From Chlamydomonas reinhardtii (Eukaryota > Chlorophyta > Chlorophyceae > Chlamydomonadales > Chlamydomonadaceae), in contig NC_057005.1 of the NCBI RefSeq assembly GCF_000002595.2, positions 468,281-532,280 on the forward strand: a stretch of DNA of 64,000 nt, read 5' to 3'. The translations under genes were made by a program, and so were the position numbers. Shown piece by piece: positions 41,644 to 53,749 of this stretch (within the stretch, counting starts at the first letter, position 1; the number at the start of each line of letters is the position of its first letter). The notes below the pieces were generated by a model. The model was given only the letters and a program-made list of their open reading frames with translations. It searched no databases and was not told the DNA's origin.

Positions 41644-44600
41644 ATGTTAGGACGGTCAGGGCTTCGCGAGGCCGGGATCCTCCTCGTCATGCTTGCGCTA
41701 CTTGCGCCTGCAAGCGCTGGGCTTGCCGCCCCTTACGGTGACCGGCGAGGCATCGGATACGACTGGAACTGGCGCAGCGGGCGAGCCACTTGGTTTGGTG
41801 GATCGGACGGGTGAGCGATGCTAAACCTTCCTGGCGTGCCTACTGCTGTGCTTGCCGATGTCAAAACCGTTCATGACGCCTCGCAGATGGAGCATCCACA
41901 ATGGAAGCTGTTCGTACCAGGTATGTGCAAGCCCCCGGCCAGCTTGAGGAAAGCCTGTTCCACAGTTCCGCCGTGTCTGTCTGTATGCGCAGAGTGCGGT
42001 TCCATATGTTCACACGACACCACCCCTGTGCCTTCACCCTCTTCTGTCCCCCCCCTGCATGTCCGTCCAACGCAGTACATTCAGAAGGACGAACCATTGG
42101 GCTGGGACGTCGCCGCCATGACGGACGTGCATCCCGAATACCAGGATAGCTGTGGCCTGTGCTACGAACTTGCTTGCGACTCTACGTGGACCAGTGACGG
42201 TTATGGTGCGTCTCTACACGTAGCAATGAGCGCAGGATGTTGCCTTTACAACCTGCACCGTGTTTATGCCTGCCTGTGCCTCCTTGCAACGCAGGCCAGT
42301 GGCTGGACAGAACCGCAAGCTGCTTTGACACCGGCGCCAGCGTGGTACGTAACAAGCCATACCTTTCAAAGATAAACGCAACCATGATTTGGGGGGCCGG
42401 TGGAAGGTCGCACAGACGTGCCGCGCGGCACGTAGCTGTTGTTGGTGCGCAGCTGTGTGTGGGAAGATAGCGGCAAGGGGGAGGCGGCAGGGGGCGGGTT
42501 AGGCGGGTTGGGTTGGTGGGTTGCGTTGAGTGGGTGCGGGTCGGCACTTGTCACCACCCTAGTGCCCAATCTCGATCTGGGTCGGGCGTTGCGGGTGCTT
42601 GCTGCGGTTCCATCTGGGTCGGCAGATGGGACTCGTGACAGGCGGATTCTGCCATTATTGGTGCCAGCACGGTCCGATATGTGCGGACATGGCTGTGCGC
42701 AGGCGAGGGTGAGCGCCCGTACCGGGTGTACAGAGCTGAACGGGGGCTGCACTGCTCTGCCCTCACAGGTGGTACGCATCGTCGACGTCTGTCCCTGCTC
42801 ATACCCCAGCAACGCATACAATAACAAACGATGGTGCTGTGGAGACAGGGACCACTTCGATGTTTCAGTTTGGGCATTCGAGGTGCGTCAAAGGAAATGG
42901 GTGATGGCGTGCCTGCAATCGTCCCCCTGCTGCCTCCGCCGGCCTGCCCCTACCCCCGGCCCAGATGGCGACACGAGTCTCCAGAGGCAATCCAATTTGC
43001 AGATGCAAACTTTTGAGTTAAGCACCCGTATACCGGGTATGCCAATCTTCCATCACACCTGCAGAAGCTTGCGGAGACACGTTGGGGTGTCATTCCAATC
43101 AAGTATAGGCCAGTGAGTCGAGCAGAGCAGAACCACAGCCATGTTCACTGCCTGAAACCGTGGCGCATGTGGTCAATCAAATATCCTCACGCTCTATAAA
43201 TCTACTGCATACGTGCAGGTTCCCTGTGATCACAAGCCATACAGTGAGTGCGCAGCCTTGGGCTTTGGTGCACGGGTCCAATCAGGCCTGCAGGCTGCTG
43301 TTGGTTGAAGCATGGCTGTGATGTGAGTGCCACCTGCTGCCTTTGGCCCACGTTATATGCAGAGCCTGCGCCACCTGTTCCAAACCCAACGCCAGAGGTG
43401 ACTGACGGGCGCACCGGTTGGTCAACCCCGGACAAGACGCGCCACACTCGCGACTGGTAGGTTTTACCCTGCATCTTGCAACTGGCCATGGCACTTAAAC
43501 GACAAGCCCTGGTGCAGGCCTGAGTACATGCACGACACTCAGACTCACGTGAACACAATATTTGAGGTGAGATGAGCTTGAAACTGAAGCTGTTAGCGGT
43601 TCTTGAGCTGCCAATGGCTGGCTTAGATGTCATGTGGGTCCTGTGGTGTTGTGCACACATACCGGTATGGATACGTCTGGGCACGCAAGCTTATATATAG
43701 GCTCCCGATGTCACTTTCCCCGCCCCGCTACCTTTGCTGCTCTTTCAGGACAACTACGGCGAGGGTATCCATGATGCGTCGTGGAACATGCAGCTGCAGT
43801 CCCTTTCCGATTCTATCAGGAGCGGCACCCTAGGCAGCCCGGCCATTTGCGGCAAGGTCTTCAAGGGGGTGAGTCATGCAGCGTAACCAGCGTATGCATT
43901 GCGCCTATTGATTTAAAACCTGTCGTGTGCGGCGGCAGGAATGAGGCTCGCTCATGCGCCAGAATCCTGCCGTTTCCAGTGACAGCGTAATGTGCTTATT
44001 GTAACACACAGGGCGCGTTGGCGTTCAGGGGTTGGAATGGTATATTCCAGGAGAAGAAGGTGCGTGGCGGCGACAGGGTTGTAAATGGGTCCGAACCATG
44101 CCCATAGTCACACGTAGCGTGAACTAACTATAACCTTTCATGTGCAGGCTCTCGAGTTCTGGACTTACGTAGGCTATCCCGGCTGGGAGGGCAAAGACCA
44201 GAAGACGCCCGACTTGTGGGTCAGCGTGAGCGGGAACAAGGTACGTATCAATTGGTGCCCGATGGCAAGTCCCTCCTGCCTTGCCGACTGCACCTCTTAC
44301 GCACCGTATGGACCCCATGTGCTCTTCACGCACAACAGGGTGGCTGCAAGCCCACCCGCATCATAAGCATGAAACCCATCTACATGGAGCCCACCTGGAG
44401 GCCCTACGTGAGTTGTACTGACCGGGCTAGCTGCAAAGCACACGCGTCTGGTCCCAAACATATCATTGAACACTGCGCGTGTAAGCTAATCCTAATGCCA
44501 TAACCTACTCTGCTGTTCTCCGACAGGCCACCAACTATTTTTGGGGATGGCAGGTGCGCCGGGTAATGGAGCACGCAACGTCAGGGGTAGAGTCTCCTGG

Positions 44601-44999
44601 TCCAACCGGCGGCCAAGGCTCAATGATATGTCGCATGTGCCCGGTGCTCTTGCGGGGTGGAGATTGAACCCGGGTGCTGTAAACCCCTCCTCACGTAGGT
44701 CTACCTGCCAATCTTCAATGGCTGGCCTGTGGACTCGGTCATCAACAACCCATACGACTTTACGGTGAGTGGCCAGGTGGATAGCAGCGGGAAAGGTATT
44801 GCGGGCGGCATGGTGCTCCTTGTGGTGCTCAGCACACTCCAGGCCTCGACATCCGTCTCTGTTTGCGCATTCCGCCGGCCCTGTCTGTTCGCCTCAGGGC
44901 TGCGGCGGCAACAGCGTGTGGGACCTGCACACCGTGGAATTCCGCAATGACGGGTGGAGCGACCAGTGGGTCTGCCTGGACCGCGTGCGGCTGGTATAG
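41644..44999 (+). CDS. Expansin-like wall protein (DPBB domain plus novel C-terminal domain)
   Basis: Twelve short exons, 41644-41810, 41887-41920, 42076-42205, 42295-42344, 42769-42882, 43749-43868, 44012-44059, 44148-44240, 44339-44407, 44527-44553, 44699-44764 and 44898-44999, join to 339 residues. A signal peptide (AGILLVMLALLAPASAGLAA) precedes the expansin six-stranded double-psi barrel: ATWFGGSDGWSIHNGSCSY, YIQKDEPLGWDVAAMTD, DSCGLCYELAC, VVRIVDVCPCSYPSNAYNN, and HFD in RDHFDVSVW, the conserved expansin motif. The C-terminal half (FRGWNGIF, FWTYVGYPGWEGK, DLWVSVSG, LPIFNGWPVDSV, WSDQWVCLDRVRL) is Trp-rich. It does not look like the CBM63 domain of plant expansins and is probably a different carbohydrate-binding fold. 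Expansins loosen walls without hydrolysis. Confidence 0.9.
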
Positions 45000-46128
45000 T
45001 ACATGCACGGAATCTTATTTATTGATGTGAGGCAGGCAACGCCTGGTGCACTGGTGTTTGAGCTGCATGTGTGAGGCGGACAAGTTACAGGTCGGGTGGG
45101 AGTAGGATGGGTACCGGAAAGCCATTTCGAGGGGACTACGCTTACCCCCACTGATTCTAATTTATTTCCGCGTGAGCTTGTAGCCGTGTACTTCATGAGC
45201 GCAATGAGCTATGTGAAAACAGCAGCTGATCAACGAGTGTGATACGGACATGTATGGCAGAGTAGCTTACTGTGCCCCATGCGTGAGAGACGATCGCGCG
45301 CGTGCCGGTTGACGCCATACGCGCTTGACTTAAGTACCGGTATCGCAAGTATACAGTGCAAGGGAGCGCGGCGCAGGTTTCATGAACTGATTAAGTGAGT
45401 GAATGGGTATGAGTCATACCGTATGACTGGCTGAGGTTATAAGTGGGCGAGCAGGCGAGTGATCCGGGCTTTGACACGTGCGTGAAACCAACGGCTGGGT
45501 CTGAACTGTGTACCGAGAGCTTCTCAGTATAGTGTCTGGTAGAAGTCTGGTAGAAAGGCTTCCGCTTTGAATGCTAATGTGCTGGTGATGTATGTATGCA
45601 AGCTACTAAAGGATTAAGAGTTATGGTAACGCCGGAGCTCGTGTGGGCTTCGCCGCGGGCAGCACTGTGCCGGCAGCAGGGGTGCATGGAGAGCACGTAC
45701 AGTGTTTGTGGAGCGAGGTGACAAATGGTGGCATTACTGGCTTTCATTGTGCCCCTACCTGAGCTGCGTGAACGGAGTGCTTTGTACTAAAGCTGGCGGC
45801 AAGCCAAGAAGGGTTCGGCAGGAGGTGAAGCAGCTAGTGCGTGAGCCACGAGGGAGACGACTGGGATTCATAAGTCATGATGGGCGTCTGCAGACACACT
45901 CACACCGGTCAATACCTTCATTTTATTCTTCACACCGGTAATGTAAACGCACCAGAATCCACCAGAATGCATCCAGAGCGTGGCCCCGCTTTTTGCCTCG
46001 TTCCCGCGCTTTCCTGAACCACGCAGTCACTTCCTCCTGATGGCCTACCTGCTGCCCCACAACCAGTCAACATCTGTAACTAGCATGACCACCCATTCAC
46101 AGTTTTTCGGTTAGCAGCGGGCAGCAAA
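45000..46128. other. Expansin 3' UTR and spacer
   Basis: No gene is supported. TGTAA motifs are at 45942-45946 and 46075-46079; the second lies only 50 bp before the next start codon. Confidence 0.5.
45942..45946 (+). terminator. TGTAA polyadenylation signal candidate (expansin-like gene)
   Basis: TGTAA about 945 nt after the stop at 44999. A second one at 46075-46079 is an alternative. Confidence 0.4.
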
Positions 46129-49100
46129 ATGGACAGCGGCCTCGCAGGCCTTGCCGCGGGTGTGGCGCTGCTGCGTCGCGAGCTGGACGGCATCGATGAG
46201 GCAATCCGCGAGGAGCAGCTGGCAGTGTCGGCGCTGCAGCGGCAGCTCAACTCCGCGGGCGAGCAGCTGGCGGCAGAACGCGAGCGCGCCTGGCTGCTGG
46301 AGGCGGAGGCGGCCGAGGCGGGCGCGGCGGAGCAGGACCTGCGGCTGCTGGCGGCCACCCTGCATCAGCAGGCAGCGCAGCTGGGGGCGCAGGAGCAGGA
46401 GCTCAAGGTGGGTATGGGTGTGGGTGTGAGCTGCTGGGTTGGCGGCCTGCGGCGGGCGGCGGGCGTGTGTGCGTGCAACGGTGCAAGGGCTCCGCCAGCT
46501 TAATTGTAGCCCAAGCCCCCTCCATTTGCTTGGGCCCGGGCATGTATGACCCACGCAACGGCACCAGGCAGTTCGCAGCAACTGACACAGACCAGTGCAG
46601 ATCTTCATGTTTCATATGCTATGCTGCATCTCATGTTTGCGTGCACAGGACCGGTTAGCCGGTGGGCGGGCGGCGCTGGAGGCGCAGGTTGCAGAGCTGG
46701 AGCAGGCAGCGGATGCGTTCGAGGCGCAGCACGGGCCGGCGGCGTGGTATGAGGTGGCCCGCACGACGGCACAGCGGCAGTCGGCCCTTGAGGTGGAGCT
46801 GCCGTCGCGGCAGGCGGAGCTCAAGGCATACAGGTGGATGCGCGTGCGCCTGTGAGCTGGTGCTTGCGTGAGTCAGGCTGTCCCTTGCTTGCCATAGTGG
46901 ATGCTCTGAGGAGCAGACCGCCGGCGGCGGTGACAGGAATGTGTTGCGCTACAACAGGCGCCGCTGACTTGCATTCCTGAATCGTGTGCCACTCTCCCAC
47001 ACACCGGCAGGCTCGACTGGAAGGCCACGGGGGAGGCCCTTGAAGAGGAGCGAGCGTCAACAGCAGCCCTGCAAGAGGAGATAAACGGTGCGCGCCCTCA
47101 CTCCCCAGCAGTCCCCACGCGCTCATGGTATTCACATGGAATCCGTGAATCTGGGCTACGCCTCCCATTACTACCAGTGCCTGTCCCTCCGCCGCCGCAT
47201 GAAGGTCTGCAATCAGGCCTCGCCGCCGCATCACGTGCCGTCGAGCAGTGGTCGGCCAAGCTGGCGGCGCACGAGGACCCCAGCCACCATGTGAGCACAC
47301 TGCTGCAGCGGCAGCGCGAGGAGCTGGCTCGCATACGGGAGCAGGCGGAGCAGGCAGACGGGGTCGCAGAGGCGGCGGCAAAGGATGCAACCGTCGTGGA
47401 GTCTGAGCGCAGTGCACTGCAGCTGGCCTCCCGCACATTGGTGAGTGGTGTGGCCAGCCCGTACGTGGGGAACGTGCACTGTCACTTCCGTCGGCATGCA
47501 TGAGCATAGCATATTCTTGGTCTTACCTCACGCAACGAATGCACATGTACCGTATCGGACTGAAACTACACAGGAGGAGCAGATGAAGCAGCTCCAGGCG
47601 CGCATTGGCGAGCTGGTACCTGAGGACGACGAGGAGGACACCCAGCAGCTGCAGCAGCAGGCGGCGCCGCAGCGCACGGCGTGGCAGCACGCATCAGCGG
47701 GCCCTGGCGGCGGCGCTGGACGGCCCCAGGGCGGGTACGTGCAGCAGCCCCACGGCTTCCACCAGCAGCCTGCCCCACACGAAGAGCAGCATCAGCGCGG
47801 CCACTGGCAGCCACCGCCCCAGTACCCTCATCAGGCATACCAACCACCACAGCAGCACACGCATGCCGGACCAGGATTCGGTGCTGGGTGGCAGCAGCAC
47901 CAGCACCACCAGCACGCACCACCAGGGCGCACGCCGCCGTACCCAAACGCGCAACAGCAGCCACTGGCCGCACCACCACCTGGCAGCAGTAGTATGCCGC
48001 CCATGCGCCCACAGCCCCAGCACCAGGGTCATGACCCACAGCAGCACCCGCAGCAGCCCCTCCCCTATCCGCCGCCGCAGCCCGATGGCGCAGCTCAGCG
48101 TTATTTCCACCACGCAACAGGGTCCGGCGCTGCCGGCGGGGCTGCTGCGGCGGCGCCTCGTCATGTGGCTGTGCCGTACACGGTCACGGAGCCGGACTCG
48201 GAAGAGGGCGACGCCGCCGCTGCTGGCAGCGGTGTGGACGGCGGCAGTCAGCAGCAGCAGTACGGTGCAGATGACTGGAATGCTGGCAACAGCCTGCAGC
48301 CCGGATCCGGCTCACAGCAGCCATGGCAAGGGCAGCCAGCGGCCGCACATGCCGTGCCAGCAGGAGACGGCGGCTACCCGTTTGACGTGTCGTCGCAGCA
48401 GGGCCCTGCTGGTGACACCGCCGCCATGGACGACGTGTGTGCGCTGGACATCATGGAAGAGGAATTTGCTGACGTGGCCACGACCAGTGCAGCAGGGCTA
48501 CGTGGCATGCGCTCCATGCAGCATCAGCCTCCCGGCGCTGGCAGCAGCTGGGCCAGCAGGCAGCGCCAACAACAACCCCGCACCGGTACTGGGTCCGGCA
48601 CGGGCCGAGGAGGAAGCGGGCAGGGCAGTGGGCTGCAGCGGCAAGGCAGCGATGATGGAGGTGATGACGGTGGTCGCTTCACTGGCGGCCTGGGAAGTGG
48701 GCGTCTCATTGGCGACGGAAGGCCTGCAGGCGGCGGCGGCGGCATTGGCGGGTTTGGGGCGTACGGCGGTCTGCCCCCACGACACCCCTCTCCCGCCGTC
48801 TCGGGCAGCGGCTCGGGCATGTCAGCTGGCAGTGGCGCGGGCATGGACGCGGGGCCGTGGGCGCATCACGAGCCACAGGTCCAGCAGGTGGCGCGGGCGG
48901 CGGGCGGGTTTGCAGGGCAGCCGGCGGCGGAGGCAGCAGCGGCACGGCCCCTTGTGTACCAGGAGACGGTAATCACACGCACGCTGCAGGTGTGTGTGCT
49001 TGGCCTCGAGCCCATGAGCGTTGCTTGGAACTTGATGCAGCTTTGCCCCAACCAATCACCGCTGCTTGGCGCCTGGCTGCCTGCACGTGCGCTGTGGCCC

Positions 49101-50272
49101 TGCATGCAGGCCTCGCCCAACACAGTGCTGCGCAACACGGTCACCATCAAGGAGCTCCACCGGCCCGCTGGCCCCACCCCGCAGCAGCCCCCGCGCGGCG
49201 GCGCACAGCGGCCGGCGCCAAGCGGCGGCAGCAGCGCGGCAGGTGCCGGCAGGGGACAGGCCCCGCCTGGCGTCTGTAGCACAGGTGGGGCTCCCACGTT
49301 GCTTCGGAGTATTCCCTCCACTGTACCTCTCATTTGCCTCAACCTGCTGAGCTGAGGCTTACGGTATATGCGGTGTGCGCACCTGGATGCTGTGCAGTGG
49401 TGGTGCAGGAGCAGCTCACGCGCATCAAGTTCGACCCCAACGCCGCCGGGCCGCCACCGGGCCCTGCTGGCGGCCCGGGCATGGGCGCCAGCATGCCTGC
49501 CGCCCCTGCACATGCGGCTAACGGCACGGGCGGCCTACGGCTGACGGCGGGAGCCCCTGCTGTCGGCGGTGGCGGCAGTAGTGGCGCGACTGCCTTCATG
49601 CCCAGCGCCACTGCGGCGGCTGCAGCGGCGGCCCGGGGTACGTCACCGCCCCAGCCAGCACCGCAGCAGCAGCCTTCCTTCCCGCCGCAAGCTGTGCCGC
49701 CGCCGGATGCTCAGCCTCCCGCCCCCGCGCATCGGCCGCACGTTCAGCAGCTGCAGCCACGACGCCAAGCGGTGCAGCAACAGCTGCAGCGGACGCAGCC
49801 ACAGCAACCGCTCCAGCCACAGCATGCCGCCAATGTGTCCGTGCCACAGCAGCGCCCACCGATGCCAGGAGCCCCCCAGCCGCCGCCGCAGCACCAGCCA
49901 CAGCCGGACGGCCCTGCTTACGGACCAGCTGCGCGATGGCCTCCTGCCGCCGCCGGCCCGGCTGCAGCGCCCCCACACCACGCTCAGCAGCCGCAGCCGC
50001 AGCCGCAGCCGCAGCCGCCGCACCAGCAGCAGCAGCAGGCGGCGGCAGGCCGCCCCCACCTGCCGACAGCGCCTCAGCCCGGTTCTCAGCCGCACCAGCA
50101 GTGGCAGCCGCCAATTGGCTATGCATCCCAGCAGCAGCAACAGCAGTGGCCGCATCAACAACCGCCGCCGGCTGTATGGGCGCCCGTGCCGTCCTGGGGC
50201 GGCCAGCAGCCACAGCCACAGCCACAGCCACAGGCACAACAGGCGGCGGTTTCGCCTCAAGGCCCCACATGG

Positions 50273-50304
<32 letters not shown>

Positions 50305-50845
50305 CCACCAGTTACCCTACCAGCAGCCCCAGCAGCAATGGTACGGAGCGCAACAGCCGGGGTCCGCTGCGGCTGCTCCTACCGGAGGCTGGCCCAGCAG
50401 CACTACCGCAGCGCAGCCGCCAGTACCGCAAGCCAACGTATCAGCTGCAGCCGGCGGGAGCGTGGCCCCTGCTGCCCCTGCTGCAGCCCCAGCAGCGCGG
50501 GGCAGGAAGCGGGCTGCTACTGTTTCACAGCAGCAGGCAGCATCAGGCGAAGCAGCTCTGCAGAGGACAGGCAGCAGCGGCTCACTCTTAGGCGGAGGCG
50601 AGGGCGCGGCTGCCGCACCCCCGCAGGTAGTAGTAGGCGGGCGTCGTGGCCGTGGGGCCGGGGCGGCTGCTCGAGGGGGAGAAATGGCGGGTAGTGGCGC
50701 GGCAGCCGGAGGCGGTCGGGGTCGGGGAGGGCGAGGGGGCGCGCGTGGCAAGGGCGGCAAGGCGGCGGCAGCAGCGGGCGAGGGAGAGAATGCGGCGCCG
50801 CGCGTGGATGCGTTCGGGGGAAAGATAGAGTGGCAGGGGCTGTAG
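46129..50845 (+). CDS. Coiled-coil, Gln/Pro-rich protein with RGG-type C-terminus (1271 aa), unknown function
   Basis: Seven exons, 46129-46407, 46649-46833, 47011-47087, 47205-47440, 47574-48989, 49110-49284 and 49398-50845 (TAG), join exactly to 1271 residues. Residues 1-280 are a long coiled coil (LRRELDGIDEAIREEQLAV, RLAGGRAALEAQVAELEQA, STLLQRQREELARIREQAEQ), ending in an acidic EDDEED patch. Most of the rest is disordered: Gln/Pro/His-rich, then Gly-rich, then PQPQPQ runs. Two short ordered-looking islands are TVLRNTVTIKELHRP and EQLTRIKFDPN. The C-terminus has arginine-glycine boxes (GRGRGGRGGARGKGG) and ends PRVDAFGGKIEWQGL. This suggests an RNA-granule or cytoskeletal scaffold, but no family was recognised. 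Both strands show long open frames because of CAG-type repeats; the plus frame is supported by splice phase. Confidence 0.78.
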
Positions 50846-51073
50846 TATGTGGCAAGGGACACCATTACGCCGAGGGGTGGGTCGTGGGGTGGGCGCAACC
50901 CATGCGCCGGATCTCTGTGGGTGGGTGCCGTGCGAAACACCGCAGTCGCTTTGACGGAGTCCTGGAACTCCTTATACAACAGACGCTTCTGCAACATACT
51001 AACTTACAGCATAGATGTGACTTATGAAATGGTACAACCTTAACCAGCGCTCGAAAGCCTTCGGCAGACAAGA

Positions 51074-53094
51074 ATGGCGAGCATCTTCTCAAAAGTAACA
51101 GCGCAATTGCAGCGCTACACGCAGCTAGCTCATGCTGATGAGATTGGTAGCAGAAACAGAGGCCCAAGCGGCTCAGCACAGGCAGAGGCGCACCGCGGCG
51201 TGCCCGTGTTCGCGGTTCCCCTCCTCATCGCGGCGGTGAGCTTGCTTCCCCGCTTTCAGCGCGCGAACGCGCGGCACAGGACCTGACCCGAGGCTTGCGC
51301 TGCGTCTCAGGTGTTTGCGGTGTCGTCTGCCGCCACCGTCTTCAGGTGGGTAGGCCGCGTTCCTGGGTGTCTCATACCACCCCAAAATGGGCCAGCGCTG
51401 CACAATGCACGCACTTTCAGCCCGCCCACGCCTCTCGACCCACTTGGACCCACACCCCGCCCCGCAGCCTCATGCCGGAGGTGCCCGCCATCACACTCGC
51501 GGCCTGGCGCCTGCAGCTGACCTCCGTGCTCCTGGGCCTGGGCGCGGCGCACCAGTGGCGGGGCTTGTCCGCAGACGACCGCGCCCGCACCCTGGGCTCG
51601 GCGGCCTGGCTGGCCGGCAGCGGCGCCTGCCTGGCCGTGCACTTCGGCGCGTGGGTGTGGGGCCTGCAGCACACCAGCCTCACGCACTCGCTGCTGATGG
51701 TGTCAGCGACGCCGCTGTTGCTGGCGGCGCTGGCCCTGGCGACCGGGTCTCCAATCTCGAGGGGCGAGGTCGGGGGTGCGCTGCTGGGGCTAGCAGGTGC
51801 GGGTCCATGGCTCCGTGCCTGCGACATGGGGGAGAGGGCGTCGCGTTGCATGGGTTTATGGCACGCGCTGTAGTTTGACATTCAATTTAGTCGTGCTTCC
51901 TGTCATGCCGGCGTATGTGCTGTGAGTGTGCCGCGTCTTGATGCCGCGAGCTCATGTGTGTGTGCACGCGGTGCAGGCGCGGTGGTGCTGTCGGTCGGGG
52001 CCACCGGCGGCCGTGAGGCGCAGGCGGGTCTTGCGGGGGACCTGGCGTCCCTGCTGGCGTCGGCGGTGATGGTGGGGTACCTGTCAGTGGGTCGGCGGCT
52101 GCGGCAGTGGATGCCCATCTTCATATACGCCTTCCCCGTCACAGGCTCTGCCGCGCTGGCGCTCACGCTAGGTGAGGCGGCACCTGGGTGGCAGCCATGA
52201 GGCAGCCTCTTGGTTGACACCGTCATGCCATGTTGGATGAATGTTGTTGCCCGTATTCGTGTTGTAACGCAGGCGGACTAGCGTTGGAGCCGGTCACACT
52301 GCTGGGGAGTGGCAGGTGAGCAGTGTTCCGGTCCGAGGGTTGCGCAACATGGCAGCCCTTGACATCCCTGTCCATCTTCTTGACAGTGCTATTTTGAACG
52401 TCTTTGTCCGTTTATGGCTGCCCCACTGTGCCTGGCCCAAAGCCCCTGCTATCGCTGCTGCCCGCAACCCGTTCGTCGACCCTCAGCCATGGCTCGCTGG
52501 GCTGGCTTACGTCGGCCCACTACGCGCCCTGGGTGCTGTACCTGGCGCTAGGACCCGGCATCGTGGGGCACACAGGTGAGCAGGAGTGTCGGCGTTGCGT
52601 GCATGGTCACATGGGCTCAGGGCCTGAGGCCGTGCTGCCCAGGTGCTGCCCCCTTGGCTTTGCGAGTATGTGTGCCGTACCCTGCATGCTCATGCCTGTG
52701 CGGCTGCTCACGTGCGCATGGTGCAGGCTTCAACACGCTGCTGCGATACCTGTCGCCGCTCACGGTGGCGCTGGCGTTCCAGATGGAGCCGCTAGTGGGG
52801 TCGGTGATCGGGTGGGCGGCGGGCGTCATGTCGCCGCCAGGGGCGCTGACGTACGGCGGTGGGGCGCTGGTGGTCGTGGCAACGATCTTTGTCACGATAG
52901 CCAGCGCTGATCGGGAGCGGCAGGAGGAGGCGGGCAAGGCCACTGCGGCCAAGCAGGAGCTGGTGCCGGCGGCCAGCTGGGAGAGTGAAGATTGCGGGGC
53001 GGCAGGGGGGTTAGGGGGACCAGGGAGAGGAACGGCAGGGCAAGAGGATGAGGAGGCGCAGCGGCTGCTGGTAGCTAGGGGCTCGCCGTCTTGA
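51074..53094 (+). CDS. EamA-type drug/metabolite transporter (DMT superfamily)
   Basis: Seven exons, 51074-51235, 51311-51345, 51468-51796, 51977-52171, 52273-52315, 52487-52575 and 52727-53094, join to 406 residues. A hydrophilic N-terminus (1-40) precedes hydrophobic spans starting at VPVFAVPLLIAAVFAVSSAA. The first EamA-like half contains ITLAAWRLQLTSVLLGLG and HTSLTHSLLMVSATPLLLA. The second contains DLASLLASAVMVGYLSVGR, YAPWVLYLALGPGIVGHTGF, LLRYLSPLTVALAFQMEPLV and TYGGGALVVVATIF, typical of the repeat that ends in SPLTVAL-x-EPL. About ten spans are expected. The C-terminal 65 residues are soluble and acidic. The substrate is unknown. Confidence 0.88.
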
Positions 53095-53749
53095 GGATGA
53101 GTGATGCGAGAACGGACCAATACTTTGGGGCTGCGGCGGATTTGCAGGTAGCGCGGGGTCATGCGTACAAACGCTTCAGAAGCGGAATGCAGTGATCCGC
53201 CAATTGGTATGGTGCTGCTGCTGCTGCTACTGCCGCGGCCAGCGCCATCGCCTCCACCTGCGCCTGTCTACGGATGGGGGGACGTGGCCGTCGCAGGTCC
53301 TAACGTAGATGGCTTCGGCAGCTTGAGTCGCGCTAGGATGCGTGAGTTGGATGTCTAGGACGTGGACATGGCCGTGACGTGCACCATTGTTGGTGCGCGT
53401 GCACCCAGCCCGATGATGGCCCCAGCCTGAGGGACAAGCGTGATTCTGGTAGTACCCTGGCGGGGGCGGGGTCAAAACCCAAACCCGGTATGGTTGGAGG
53501 GGAAATCGGGGGCAACCGCGGAGGTGGGCCACGTTGCGTGGGGTCTTGCGTTGCATGGGCACTCGCCGACATTCCGACATGCTCGCATGCGTTCTGTTCA
53601 TATGGATTTTAGCTGTGAGTGTCATTACTACTTGATAAGAATCACCAGCACTTGGGCGACCACAGCGAGCGAACGATTATTCTTCACTGTTACGTTGCAC
53701 TACATCTTGGCCCTGTTCCGATCAATCCCTAGGCTGCCGCACTAGTGCG
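53095..53749. other. Spacer with dispersed-repeat copy B
   Basis: No gene is supported. It holds the transporter 3' UTR, the dispersed repeat at 53365-53487 and the 5' flank of the glutamate-cysteine ligase gene. Confidence 0.55.
53365..53487 (+). repeat. Dispersed repeat, copy B (about 123 bp)
   Basis: Matches 11268-11372 in the same orientation, with an extra stretch of about 14 bp (TGGTGCGCGTGCACC region). See copy A for details. Confidence 0.75.
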
